20,940 nt of DNA from Rhodospirillaceae bacterium (GCA_018700655.1 JABIUG010000423.1:1-20940); one strand, 5' to 3'. Positions 1 through 8,246 are shown, counted from the stretch's first letter. Made by a program: numbers and translations. The notes: generated by a model from the letters alone, not told the origin.

Positions 1-243
1 CAAGGTGCCACGGCGGTATTGATATCCACGCATAACGGCATGGCGCTCGATTACGCGGAGCGGCTGCAGCGTGAATTCCAAGTGCGCGATCTTACAATTC
101 CGATCGTCATGGGCGGCAAATTAAACCAGGACCGCCCCGAAGAGCCGGCGCCGGTCGATGTTAGCGATGACCTGGCCCGTCTGGGCATCCATGTCTGCGA
201 CGACATCGACGGGCTGTTGGCGGCGCTCAGGATCGGCAACTAA
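1..243 (+). CDS. C-terminal end of a cobalamin (B12)-binding domain protein (5' partial)
   Basis: The frame is open from base 1, so the gene begins upstream of the window; only about 80 C-terminal residues are visible. They resemble the last strands and helices of the B12-binding Rossmann domain of methylmalonyl-CoA mutase-type proteins. Visible marks are a hydrophobic strand followed by STHNG, then IPIVMGGKLNQ (the family has a similar conserved IPV-x-GG strand near the end), and a final helix of the GIHVCDDIDGLLAAL type. The cobalamin-ligating DxHxxG motif would lie upstream and cannot be seen. The partner could be a mutase subunit or a free-standing B12-binding protein. An internal TTG at base 19 is not a convincing start, because the fold needs the upstream strands. 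The family call is moderately sure; the substrate cannot be told. Confidence 0.6.
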   Translation, partial: QGATAVLISTHNGMALDYAERLQREFQVRDLTIPIVMGGKLNQDRPEEPAPVDVSDDLARLGIHVCDDIDGLLAALRIGN

Positions 244-457
244 TCCTTGGAGTGCTGCTCTTCCGGCTCATACCTTCCTTCTCCCGTGGAGTTCAGATTA
301 GCCGCACTCTGTCACTCTGCATGGACCAGTTTTAGGGGAGCAGGTCATTCGAGTGAAGAATGCACTGTTAGCCCAGGATAAAACCTGGGGCCAAGACAAC
401 CCGAAACAGCCTGCATCGATGTGCCGCTGTCCGTTGGCGCAACTTTCCGGAGACACC

Positions 458-1231
458 ATGGCAAAGTTTCCCTCCATCTTTGACCTCACGGGCCGCACCG
501 CTCTGGTCACGGGCTCCACCCGTGGGATCGGCTGGTCGACAGTTCAATGCATGGCCGCGCTTGGCGCCACTGTCGCAATCAATGGCCGCAAGTCAGAGGC
601 CGTCGTCGCGCGCTGCGCCGAAATCGAGGCCGAAGGCGGCAAGGCCACAACCGTTCCCTTCGACGTCACTGACGGGGCTGCGCTCGATGACGCTATCGAC
701 CGCGTTGTCGCAGAGGCCGGCTCACTCGACATTCTGGTTGCCAACGCCGCGCACTCTCTGGTCAAGCCGGTGGAGGAGACGACTGAAGCCGAGATCGTCG
801 CCGTGTTCGGCTCCAAGCTGGTCTCGGCCGTGGCCGCGGCACGCAAGGTCGTCTCGCTCATGGCCGCCCGGGGTTGGGGACGCATCGTGCTCGTCTCAGC
901 GATCGGTGTCACCGCGAGCAACGGGCTCGCCCCGCTCGACTCCGCGGCCAATGGTGCACTCGCATCCTTCGCCAAGTCGTTATCGACCCGTTTCGCGCCG
1001 CACGGAGTGACCTGCAATGCAGTCGCGCCGGGCTTCATCGATACAGAGGGAGCTGCGGTCTACCGCAACGATCCCGACAATGCCGCCTGAATTGCCAACC
1101 GGGTTCCGGCCGGGCGTTGGGGTCGGCCCGACGAGATCGGCTGGCCCATCGCACTGCTCGCCACGGATGCCTGCGCGTTCGTCACCGGCCACACCATGGT
1201 GATCGACGGCGGCATGACCAGCTCTTACTGA
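458..1231 (+). pseudogene. Short-chain dehydrogenase/reductase (SDR) interrupted by an in-frame TGA
   Basis: The ATG at 458 has a GGAGA ribosome binding site just upstream. The same frame can be read to a TGA at 1229-1231, giving 257 codons, the normal length of a classical SDR, but another TGA sits in frame at codon 211 (1088-1090). Downstream of it the frame continues as good SDR C-terminus (VPAGRWGRPDEIG, then FVTGHTMVIDGG), so this is a nonsense change in a once full-length gene and not a natural end. The N-terminal NAD(P)-binding TGSTRGIG and the NAA motif are present. At the usual YxxxK active site the sequence reads DSAAN, so both catalytic Tyr and Lys appear lost. The in-frame ATG at 353 has no clear ribosome binding site and would add a non-SDR leader. 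A sequencing error could explain the stop but not the active-site changes. Confidence 0.8.
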
Positions 1232-1344
1232 CGCACAGCCTGATTGCCGGTTCCAGGCGGCTTGGGCCGGGCGATCACTCGGTCGGCTTGCGGATGTCCC
1301 GGTTTGGGGAAACCATGGGGGTTGGCGATACAGGGGAGAGTGCC

Positions 1345-1854
1345 ATGGTTGAGGTGGTTCATCAGGTCATTGGCGATAGCGGCGACATTCCCAACAACGA
1401 TCAGCTCCCGCTGATCCTCTACAAGAACGCGCTCGAATTCACGACCGACGATCCCGACGACGAATTCCAGAAGGCGTTCGATGCCAACGGCTGGGGCAAC
1501 GGCTGGCGCGATCAGGTGATCTTTTCGTATCACCATTATCATTCGCAGGCTCATGAGGTCGTCGGGATCGCCAAAGGCACCGCTACCATTCAGTTCGGCG
1601 GCCCGGACGGTCCGGTTTTCGAAGTCGAGGCGGGCGATGCCGCGCTTATTCCCGCCGGGGTCGGCCATTGCAGGCTCGACGAAACACCGGGCCTCTCGGT
1701 GGTTGGAGCCTATCCACCGGGCCAGAGCGCTGATGTGAAACGCCAGGGTGAGGCCGATGGTCCCGGCATTCGCGCCTGCGTCAGTGCAGTGCCATTGCCC
1801 GCCACCGACCCGGTCTCAGGTCGTGAAGGGCCGGCGCTCAGTCTCTGGCGTTGA
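1345..1854 (+). CDS. YjlB-like cupin domain protein
   Basis: A 169-residue single-domain cupin. Cupin motif 1 is seen as HYH (His64, His66) followed by Glu71 and Gly79. Motif 2 is seen as GDAALIPAGVGH, ending in His108. Together these give the usual 3-His/1-Glu metal site. The N-terminus (DIPNNDQLPLILYK) resembles the Bacillus subtilis YjlB group, whose function is not established. The ATG at 1345 is chosen because GGGGAGAG lies just upstream; longer in-frame readings back to 874 only overlap the SDR frame. It follows the broken SDR in the same direction with a gap of about 110 nt, so the two may once have been co-transcribed. The protein is predicted to be cytoplasmic. The fold is sure; the substrate is unknown. 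Confidence 0.85.
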   Translation: MVEVVHQVIGDSGDIPNNDQLPLILYKNALEFTTDDPDDEFQKAFDANGWGNGWRDQVIFSYHHYHSQAHEVVGIAKGTATIQFGGPDGPVFEVEAGDAALIPAGVGHCRLDETPGLSVVGAYPPGQSADVKRQGEADGPGIRACVSAVPLPATDPVSGREGPALSLWR

Positions 1855-1868
1855 ATCAAGAAACCGGG

Positions 1869-2147
1869 TCACTCGCCTTCCAGGCGATAGAGCCGCCAGA
1901 TCCAGCGGTCGTGCATGCCTTCTTCGCCGATCATGGCTTCTTCGCCGATCGTGGGGTCGTCGTCCATCGGCCCGACGATCCAGATAGGGCCGAACTGATC
2001 GGGTGAAATCAGCCCCTGGTCATCATTGATCGCCAGAATAAAATCATGGGCAGCGGCATCGGTGAAGGGAAAGCTGGAGGAATAGTCGTCGAGCGCCGTG
2101 GCAAGCGAAACAATGAGGGTAAGTGCGACGACGAGGCTGCGTTTCAT
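1869..2147 (-). CDS. Short secreted protein: internally deleted molybdopterin-oxidoreductase-fold remnant
   Basis: A 92-residue ORF with a good start (GGAGAA just upstream on the minus strand) and an N-terminal signal-like hydrophobic stretch (MKRSLVVALTLIVSLATAL). Right after the leader it passes into DDYSSSFPFTD, later FGPIWIVGP and WIWRLYRLE. That order matches the C-terminal half of small secreted proteins with the oxidoreductase molybdopterin-binding fold, which usually read N-D-Y-x-(V/A)-E-(I/F)-P, then GPLWIVYP, then RSIWQL. Those proteins are normally about 160 residues, so roughly 70 residues, including the first half of the fold, seem to be missing between leader and core. An 18-bp tandem duplication (1919-1954, one mismatch) repeats IGEEAM/IGEEGM near the C-terminus. 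It may be a decaying gene or a real small periplasmic protein. Family recognition is from memory of motifs. Confidence 0.5.
   Translation of the reverse strand: MKRSLVVALTLIVSLATALDDYSSSFPFTDAAAHDFILAINDDQGLISPDQFGPIWIVGPMDDDPTIGEEAMIGEEGMHDRWIWRLYRLEGE
1919..1954. repeat. 18-bp in-frame tandem duplication
   Basis: Two adjacent copies of CTTCTTCGCCGATCATGG differ at a single base (A to G at position 15 of the unit). Being 18 bp, the duplication keeps the reading frame of the minus-strand ORF and doubles six residues. It looks like a recent slippage event in a gene under weak constraint. Confidence 0.85.
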
Positions 2148-2222
2148 GAACTTCTCCGGGAACTCATCTGGCGATCATAGCAGGATGGCTATGCCTGCTC
2201 ATGATCGCGCGCACGGATCGCA

Positions 2223-3095
2223 TCATTTGGCGCGCACGGCGAACCAGACACCCAGCATGATCACGCCGGATGCGCCAAGGAAACTCCAGCCGATTGTCTC
2301 GCCCAGCAGGAGTGCGGCGAGGATGACGCCCGAGACCGGCTGAAAGAACTGGAAGAGGCCCATGCGGGCGATCCCGCCCTTGCCGAGTGCGAAATACCAT
2401 AGGACATAACCGAAGATGGTGACGCCGAGCGCGAGATAAAGCACGCCGCCCCAGGCGAGCCATGACGCCTTCGCCGCAACGATGTCGCCGGAGATGAAGA
2501 GAGCAATCGGCAGGAGAGCAAGTGCGGCAACGGCTGCGCCCCAGAAAGTCGTGCCGGTTGCGGGATAACCCTCACGCTGAAGCCTTGCGCCTGCGACATA
2601 TCCAAGCGCTGCAAAGGTGTTCCCGGCAAGGACCAGCAGATCGCCCTCGGTCGTGGCGATCTGGTCTGTAGCGCCGCGCCCGCCGATCAGGAAGGCTTCG
2701 CCGACCAGTGCTACGGCACAACCGGCCCACCAGACCATCACGGGTGTTTTGCGGTCCCACAAATGGGCAATGGCCCCGGTAAAGAGCGGCAGGCTCGCCA
2801 GGATCATCGATGCGTGGTTGGCCGAGGTTTTTTCCACGCCGATGGAAAACAGCAGGGGAAAGGCAATAAAACCACAGAAACCCGAAAGGAACAGCGTGCC
2901 CCGCTGGCTTCCCGTGGCGGGCAGCGGGATGCGCATCAACAGAGCCAGGGGCAGGGCGCAAAGCCCGCCGATGACGGTGCGCAGCACGCTCACGGAAAGG
3001 GGTGAGAGATCATTCACGGCCAGTTTCGTGGCAACCGGCGAAGCGCCCCAGACGATTACGGCAATCAGGGCGGCCAGGATGACAATGGGTGGCAT
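2223..3095 (-). CDS. DMT superfamily transporter with two EamA domains
   Basis: A 290-residue, very hydrophobic protein of the usual length for ten-helix EamA/RhaT-type drug/metabolite transporters. Two halves can be seen. The first starts with IVWGASPVATKLA and carries the typical LSVSVLRTVIGGL segment. The second ends with FFQPVSGVILAALLLGE followed by a last helix and the short positive tail VRAK. In this family these landmarks mark the two repeated domains, and members export metabolites or amino acids across the inner membrane. The start codon lies 17 nt after the stop of the upstream amidohydrolase on the same strand, so the two are probably one operon and the transporter may move that enzyme's substrate or product. 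The transported compound cannot be told. Confidence 0.9.
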   Translation of the reverse strand: MPPIVILAALIAVIVWGASPVATKLAVNDLSPLSVSVLRTVIGGLCALPLALLMRIPLPATGSQRGTLFLSGFCGFIAFPLLFSIGVEKTSANHASMILASLPLFTGAIAHLWDRKTPVMVWWAGCAVALVGEAFLIGGRGATDQIATTEGDLLVLAGNTFAALGYVAGARLQREGYPATGTTFWGAAVAALALLPIALFISGDIVAAKASWLAWGGVLYLALGVTIFGYVLWYFALGKGGIARMGLFQFFQPVSGVILAALLLGETIGWSFLGASGVIMLGVWFAVRAK

Positions 3096-3112
3096 GTCGA
3101 GGGTCGGTCCGT

Positions 3113-4516
3113 TCAGCGCGAGAAGGCGTTGTGATAGGCCGAGAAGTCGATAGCGCCATGGGCTTGGGCCAGGGCCGCTCTTGCTGTGTCGAGCTCAAGG
3201 GCGACTGCGGGTTGGTCGACACCCAGAAGCACGCCATGGCGCTTCAGGATCTGGCCGCCAATCAGCACGGTATCGACATCGCGCCCGTTGGCCTGGAGAA
3301 CCGCGATCTGTTCAGGTTCTGCCCCCGACATCATGCCGATGCGATCGCGCCGAAGAAGAATGATGTCGGCCTGTTTGCCCGGTTTTAGGCTGCCGATGCG
3401 GGTTTCCATCCGCAGGCAATACGCGCCACCCATGGTCGTCATCTCCAGCATGTCGGCGGCTGTGAGCGCGACGTCGCGCGGAGCGACGCCGTCGGCCGCG
3501 AGAAGCCTGTTGCGTGATCCCCGCGCTGCTTTCAGCGTGAGCTGCATGTGGCGAAACATGTCGCCGCTCAGGCTGCCAACAGAATCGGCACCAAGCCCGA
3601 CCGTGACGCCATGCTGCCTGGCACGCCAGGTCACCGGGTCTGCACCCTGGGCCAGCTCGCTTTCGGCGGAAACGGCAATCTTCACACCAGCCTCTGCCAG
3701 CGTATCGAGCTCTTCGGCGCTGAAAGACTGGCCATGGGAGATCACGAGATCTTCGCCTAGCATCCTCTGGCGCTTCAATCCGTCGATATAAGGTTCCTTG
3801 CCGTTCCGACTGCCGCCGTTGGCATGATGCGTTGTCGTGCGCACGTCGAGCTCGCGGGCCAGAGCGAGGTCGTGTTCGCTGCAGGCAAAGGGTAGTTTTT
3901 CGAAGTCGCGTGTCGTGATGCCCATGGTCACACGCGCTTCGTCGCTGGAGAGGCGGCCGGCTCGCAATGCTCTTGCTTCGCTCGCGTGCCAGTCATGTGT
4001 CGGAGCGAGTTCTTCGGAGGTCGGTTCACGCGCCTGCGGCAGATCAGGCGGACCTTCCAAGCCATAACAAAAGACCGCCCGCAGCCCGCTCTTTTCGAGC
4101 GCATCCAGGCTTGCATCGGCATTGCCGGGTCGCACGCTGCAGTCATGAAAGTCGAGCACGGTCGTCACACCTGCATCGATCGCCTCGAGCGCGCCGGCAT
4201 AAGCCGCAATGTGGGCATCGCGCGCCTGATAGAGCGGGCGGCGGCCCCAATAGGTTTCGACGCCGTAGCTGGCCCAGGTGCCATCCGAGACGAAACCGCG
4301 CAGAAGGGTCATCCACATATGGCGATGGCAACAGACCAGGCCCGGCATGGCGATCATGCCGTCGGCTTCGATCCCTTCGGCATCGTCGACACCAAGATCT
4401 CGACCGATAGCAACGATGCGACCGTCTTCAACGAGGATGTCGCCGCGGGGCAGTGTGCCGATCTCTGGATCGACCGAAACGACACACGCATTTCTGATGA
4501 TACGTCTGGTCGCCAT
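3113..4516 (-). CDS. Amidohydrolase superfamily protein (cytosine deaminase/AtzA-TrzA-like)
   Basis: A 467-residue metal-dependent hydrolase, the normal length for the ATZ/TRZ and aminohydrolase group. The beta-sandwich N-terminus (GDILVEDGRIVAIG) leads into MPGLVCCHRHMW with the HxH metal pair (His64, His66). Further likely metal or catalytic residues are His230/His231, His261 in VISHGQSF, and Asp311 in GLGADS. The C-terminal sandwich ends with GSLKPGKQADIILL, typical of the family. One oddity is that the usual HxAE glutamate in the substrate-binding strand reads HAN here (residues 231-233), so the deamination or dechlorination chemistry may differ. The gene leads a two-gene minus-strand operon with the EamA transporter. 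No signal peptide is seen, so it should be cytoplasmic. The substrate is likely a purine, pyrimidine or triazine-like ring, which is inference. Confidence 0.9.
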   Translation of the reverse strand: MATRRIIRNACVVSVDPEIGTLPRGDILVEDGRIVAIGRDLGVDDAEGIEADGMIAMPGLVCCHRHMWMTLLRGFVSDGTWASYGVETYWGRRPLYQARDAHIAAYAGALEAIDAGVTTVLDFHDCSVRPGNADASLDALEKSGLRAVFCYGLEGPPDLPQAREPTSEELAPTHDWHASEARALRAGRLSSDEARVTMGITTRDFEKLPFACSEHDLALARELDVRTTTHHANGGSRNGKEPYIDGLKRQRMLGEDLVISHGQSFSAEELDTLAEAGVKIAVSAESELAQGADPVTWRARQHGVTVGLGADSVGSLSGDMFRHMQLTLKAARGSRNRLLAADGVAPRDVALTAADMLEMTTMGGAYCLRMETRIGSLKPGKQADIILLRRDRIGMMSGAEPEQIAVLQANGRDVDTVLIGGQILKRHGVLLGVDQPAVALELDTARAALAQAHGAIDFSAYHNAFSR

Positions 4517-4553
4517 GGGTTGCGTCCTTGCAAAGTAATCCTGAACGCCAACC

Positions 4554-4617
4554 TAGAGCAAATCCCGATTTGTTTGAATCGCTTCGCGATACAAACAAAT
4601 CGGGTGAAGTTGCTCTA
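4554..4617. repeat. Long intergenic palindrome, unit 1
   Basis: A 64-nt imperfect palindrome. Outer arms TAGAGCAA (4554-4561) and TTGCTCTA (4610-4617) are perfect complements, inner arms CCCGATTTGTTTG (4564-4576) and CAAACAAATCGGG (4592-4604) are perfect complements, and the apex ATCGC-TTC-GCGAT forms a further small stem. It sits between the divergent amidohydrolase and djlA genes. It could act as a transcribed hairpin, a terminator-like barrier, or be a REP/MITE-type mobile palindrome. No poly-T run follows it. Confidence 0.85.
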
Positions 4618-4628
4618 ACTCTATGAAG

Positions 4629-4692
4629 TAGAGCGGATTCACACGTTTGCACGGAACCACGAAGTGTTTCCGTGCAAACGTGATCCGCTCTA
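4629..4692. repeat. Long intergenic palindrome, unit 2
   Basis: A second 64-nt palindrome, 11 nt after unit 1. Arms TAGAGCGGAT (4629-4638) and ATCCGCTCTA (4683-4692) are perfect complements. An inner stem, CGTTTGCACGGAA paired with TTCCGTGCAAACG, continues the helix after a one-base bulge. The ends share TAGAGC/GCTCTA with unit 1, but the inner stems differ, which suggests two members of one palindrome family inserted side by side. It lies 54 nt upstream of the djlA start and could lie in its leader. Confidence 0.85.
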
Positions 4693-4746
4693 GACGATGG
4701 TGTCGGGCCATGCGAATGGTGCTGACGTGATCCAGCGGAGAACGAT

Positions 4747-5517
4747 GTGAGCATCTGGGGTAAATTGATTGGTGGAACCGTAGGTTTCTTTGCCTTGGGC
4801 GGGCCCTTGGGTGCTTTGCTCGGCGTGGCGGCGGGCCACCTTTACGATCAGACACGCAAGGCGCAGACCGCACAACTGGGCGGCGAAGGCGCGGGTCCGC
4901 GCCTGGGTCGCGATGCCCTTCAGGTGGCGTTTACCGTCGCCGTTATCGCGCTGGCCGCAAAACTGGCCAAGGCTGATGGCCAGGTGACGCGTGACGAGGT
5001 CGCGACCCTCAAGCGCATCTTCCACATCCCCGAGATTGCCGGCTCACAGATCGGGCAGATCTTCAACGAAGCCAAAAAGAGCACAGACGGGTTCGAGCCC
5101 TATGCCAAGCAGATCGCAACTCTGCTGCGTAACAACCGCCCGGTCCTCGAAGATCTGCTGGGCGCCTTGTTGATGATTGCTCACGCTGATGGTGTCTATC
5201 ATCCCGCTGAACGCGCTTATATCGCCCAGGTCGGCTACATTTTCGGGTTCAGCGCAGCCGATATCCGCCGTATCGAAAGCACCTTCATCGCTGGCGGCTC
5301 ATCGAGTGCAACCGACCCCTATGAGGTGCTCGGTATTACGGGCAAGGCGAGCGACGCCGAGGTCAAATCGGCCTATCGCAAGCTGCTGCAGGAAAACCAT
5401 CCTGACAAGGTCATGGCCCAGGGCCTGCCCGAGGAGTTCATCGAGGTCGCCAACAAGAAAATGGCCGAGATCAATGCTGCCTATGACCGGGTGAAGGCCG
5501 AGCGGAACCTTTCCTGA
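4747..5517 (+). CDS. djlA: DjlA-like membrane-anchored J-domain co-chaperone
   Basis: A 256-residue protein with the DjlA layout. An N-terminal hydrophobic, glycine-rich segment (residues about 5-30, with GG-x-x-G spacings) resembles the single dimerising membrane anchor of DjlA. A TerB-like helical domain follows (about 55-180, with KLAKADGQVTRDE and a second MIAHADGVYHPAE). A C-terminal J domain (190-256) carries the DnaK-activating HPD at 218-220. In the family it stimulates the DnaK ATPase at the inner membrane and has been linked to envelope stress. The GTG at 4747 is chosen because GGAGA lies 6-11 nt upstream; the overlapping ATG two bases earlier stops at once. It stands alone, divergent from the amidohydrolase. 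Confidence 0.88.
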   Translation: MSIWGKLIGGTVGFFALGGPLGALLGVAAGHLYDQTRKAQTAQLGGEGAGPRLGRDALQVAFTVAVIALAAKLAKADGQVTRDEVATLKRIFHIPEIAGSQIGQIFNEAKKSTDGFEPYAKQIATLLRNNRPVLEDLLGALLMIAHADGVYHPAERAYIAQVGYIFGFSAADIRRIESTFIAGGSSSATDPYEVLGITGKASDAEVKSAYRKLLQENHPDKVMAQGLPEEFIEVANKKMAEINAAYDRVKAERNLS

Positions 5518-5587
5518 GTCACACTTGAGTCGAGGGTGTAATTGTGGCTATGCTCACTTGTCCTTTGACGTCACATGGGAGCCCAGC

Positions 5588-6463
5588 ATGTCTGCGACCG
5601 CCACCGCCGAAGTGATCCTGGAAGAGCCCGTCGAAATGCCTTCGTTCAATGCCTCCGGGGGCCAGGTGCCCGAAGAAGCGGTTGTGTCCTATGAGCGCGA
5701 CGGCGTGGTCTGTCTGCGCAGCGCGATTGCGCCGGAATGGATCGAGGCGCTGGCGCAAGGCATGGATATCGCGATCGAACAGGGCACCGAAAACGACAAG
5801 GCGTTCAGCATCGCCAATCCCGGTGAGCCGGGTTTTTTCTTTTACGACACGTTCATGTGGCAGCGGATAGACCAATTCAAACGCTTTGCCTTCGAGTCCA
5901 ATGCTGCTGACCTGGCTATGCAGGTGATGCGGTCGAAGTCACTGATCTTCTATTTCGATTTCATGCTGGTGAAGGAGCCGGGCACCAGTCGCAAGACACC
6001 CTGGCACTATGACGAAGCCTATTGGCCGGTAAGCGGCGAACAGATCTGCAATCTCTGGGTCGCGGTCGACCATATTCCGATCGAGACGGCGCTGCGTTTC
6101 GTTAGCGGTTCACACCAGATGCGCGACAAGGCCTATCGCTCCGTGCATTTCGACCCCAACGATGCCTATGGCAATCCCGAACCGCTGCCGACACCGCCAG
6201 ATTGGGACCAGATCGAGGGCGAGCATGAGATCATTTACGCACCGCTGGAGCCGGGCGACATCCTGGTCTTCCACAGCCGCACCCATCACAGCGCGCCCGG
6301 CAATTCGCTGAAGGCCACGCGGCGACGCGCCCTGGCCTCTCACTGGCTGGGCGATGACATCCGCTACAACGACAAACCGATCGAATCCGATCCGCCCTAT
6401 CGCGGCGAAAACCTCGTCCACGGCGGTTCCATGGAATGTGAAACCTTCCAGCGTGTCCGCTGA
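5588..6463 (+). CDS. Phytanoyl-CoA dioxygenase (PhyH) family oxygenase
   Basis: A 291-residue Fe(II)/2-oxoglutarate-dependent oxygenase. The facial triad is visible as His140-x-Asp142 in PWHYDEAYW and a distal His near 233-234 in the HHSAPGNS segment. An arginine that could bind the 2-oxoglutarate carboxylate follows at 245-247. The core strand EPGDILVFHS just before the distal His is typical of the family. Bacterial members hydroxylate many small molecules, and the native substrate cannot be read from sequence. ATG 5588 is preferred over an in-frame TTG 63 nt earlier, because the added residues do not belong to the fold and a GGGAGC lies just upstream of the ATG. It converges with the GMC oxidoreductase gene, with 51 nt between the two stops. 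Confidence 0.87.
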   Translation: MSATATAEVILEEPVEMPSFNASGGQVPEEAVVSYERDGVVCLRSAIAPEWIEALAQGMDIAIEQGTENDKAFSIANPGEPGFFFYDTFMWQRIDQFKRFAFESNAADLAMQVMRSKSLIFYFDFMLVKEPGTSRKTPWHYDEAYWPVSGEQICNLWVAVDHIPIETALRFVSGSHQMRDKAYRSVHFDPNDAYGNPEPLPTPPDWDQIEGEHEIIYAPLEPGDILVFHSRTHHSAPGNSLKATRRRALASHWLGDDIRYNDKPIESDPPYRGENLVHGGSMECETFQRVR

Positions 6464-6514
6464 TGCAAGCTGATCTATCTCGGGCGACTCCTGCTCGAAT
6501 GCCCTGCGAACTTC

Positions 6515-8182
6515 TCAGCGCTGCGCCGTTTCCCAGTTCTCAGCGCGGTAGAACGGGATGTAGTCGGGTTCGAGCGGTTCGCGTCCGGCGATCAGGTCTG
6601 CGGCCTTTTCGCCCAGCATGATGCAGGTGGCGTTGAGATTGGCCGTGACGACATTGGGCATGATCGAGGCATCAACCACGCGCAGGTTTTCGACGCCATG
6701 GACTTTGGTGTCGCGGTCAACCACAGACATCTCGTCATAACCCATCTTGTTGGTGCAGGCAGGGTGGTGCTCGGTTTCGCCCGTAGCGCGGGCAAAGGCG
6801 TCCATGTCGCTGTCTGAGGTGACATCGGCGCCCGGTGCCAGTTCGCGGCCGCGATAGGGTGTCAGGGCGTCCTGGGCGATGATCTCGCGGGTCAGCTTGA
6901 GGCCCTCGCGGAACTCCAGCCGATCGTTTTCTGTCTGCAGATGGTTGAACTGGATGACCGGCGGGTCGAACGGGTCGGTCGAGCGCAGGCGCACGAAGCC
7001 GCGGCTGGTCGGGCGCATTTGGCTGATGTGGGCCTGGAAACCATGGCCCTTGTTCGGCATCGAGCCGTCGTAGTTCATCGCAATGGCGACAAAGTGATGC
7101 TGGATGTTGGGAAACTCGATGCCAGGCCGGCTGCGGAAGTAACCCCCGGCTTCGAACAGGTTCGATGCGCCAACGCCCTTTTTGGCCAGGAACCACTGTA
7201 GTCCGGTTTTGACCTGGCCCAGCATGGTGGTCGAGCTGTAGTGCGAGACCGGCTGTTTGCAGAAATACTGGATCGGCCAGTCCAGGTGATCCTGAAGGTT
7301 CTCTCCCACGCCCGGCAAATCGTTCACCACGGGTATATCGAGCGCCTTGAGGTGCTCGGCATTGCCCACGCCGGAGCGCAACAGGATCTGGGGCGAATTG
7401 AAGACGCCGCTGGAGATGATCACCTCCCGCTCGGCCCTGACCTGTTTGGTCTCGCCGTTCTGGATGTATTCAACGCCAACAGCCTTGTTGCCCTCGAACA
7501 GCACCTTGTTGGTGTGCGCGTTGACCTCGGATGTCAGATTGGGGCGTGACAGGGCAGGGTGTAGATAGGCGCGGGCGGTGCTGTTCCTGACGCCACCCAG
7601 CACGGTGCGCTCCATGAAGAAAACGCCTTCCTGCTGGAAGCCGTTGACGTCGGATGTGAAGGGGTAACCGGCCTGCTGGGCCGCTTCGACATAAGCCCGG
7701 TAGAGCGGGCTGGAATCGCCGCCCATTGTTATTTCCATCGGGCCTTCACGGCCGCGAAATCCTTCGTCGCCACCGTCGGTCTTTTCCATCTTCTTGAAGT
7801 AGGGCAGGCAATGGGCAAACGACCAGTTGTTGAGTTGGTTGGTCGCCCAGCCGTCGTAATCAAGTGGATTGCCGCGCAGATAGACCATCCCGTTGATCGA
7901 CGACGAACCGCCCAGGACCTTGCCGCGGGGATAAAAGATACGCCGCCCATCCATGTAGGGTTCGGGCTCGGAGTGGTAATACCAGTTATATTTCCGACCG
8001 TTGATGATGATCCAAGCGGCCGCCGGCATGCGCAGCAGGTAAAGGCTGCGATCAGCAGGCCCGGCCTCCAGCACCTTAACCGTGACGTCGGGATCTTCGC
8101 TCAGCCTGCTCGCCAGAACACAGCCCGAAGAGCCTGCGCCCACAATGAGATAGTCGACTGATTCCACAGTGTTTTGCTCCAT
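6515..8182 (-). CDS. GMC family FAD-dependent oxidoreductase (choline dehydrogenase-like)
   Basis: A 555-residue flavoprotein, the length of bacterial choline and alcohol dehydrogenases of the GMC family. It begins with the FAD-binding fold DYLIVGAGSSGCVLA (GxGxxG at 15-20) and a conserved Glu-Ala-Gly near 39-41. The first GMC signature is seen in GKVLGGSSSINGMVYLRG, the second in GVFNSPQILLRSGVG. The catalytic His lies in HHPACTNKMG, and the C-terminal Asn partner in NVVTANLNATCIMLGEKAADL. These enzymes oxidise alcohols to aldehydes or ketones. The true substrate is unknown, so no betA symbol is given. The start at 8182 is where family homology begins; the frame stays open to 8314 and an ATG at 8200 is an alternative. 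Neither has a strong ribosome binding site. Confidence 0.9.
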   Translation of the reverse strand: MEQNTVESVDYLIVGAGSSGCVLASRLSEDPDVTVKVLEAGPADRSLYLLRMPAAAWIIINGRKYNWYYHSEPEPYMDGRRIFYPRGKVLGGSSSINGMVYLRGNPLDYDGWATNQLNNWSFAHCLPYFKKMEKTDGGDEGFRGREGPMEITMGGDSSPLYRAYVEAAQQAGYPFTSDVNGFQQEGVFFMERTVLGGVRNSTARAYLHPALSRPNLTSEVNAHTNKVLFEGNKAVGVEYIQNGETKQVRAEREVIISSGVFNSPQILLRSGVGNAEHLKALDIPVVNDLPGVGENLQDHLDWPIQYFCKQPVSHYSSTTMLGQVKTGLQWFLAKKGVGASNLFEAGGYFRSRPGIEFPNIQHHFVAIAMNYDGSMPNKGHGFQAHISQMRPTSRGFVRLRSTDPFDPPVIQFNHLQTENDRLEFREGLKLTREIIAQDALTPYRGRELAPGADVTSDSDMDAFARATGETEHHPACTNKMGYDEMSVVDRDTKVHGVENLRVVDASIMPNVVTANLNATCIMLGEKAADLIAGREPLEPDYIPFYRAENWETAQR

Positions 8183-8246
8183 TATAATGTGGCGGATCAT
8201 AACCGCAGTGAAAATTGAACGGCAATCCGTCAGAATAAATACAGCT

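Noticed and set aside
1088..1090. TGA in the SDR as a selenocysteine codon
   Set aside because: SDRs have no selenocysteine at this position and no SECIS-like hairpin is evident just downstream; a nonsense change is simpler.
874..1344. Upstream extension of the cupin frame to 874
   Set aside because: The added residues run over the SDR in another frame and look like Arg-rich nonsense; ATG 1345 has a good ribosome binding site and starts the family homology.
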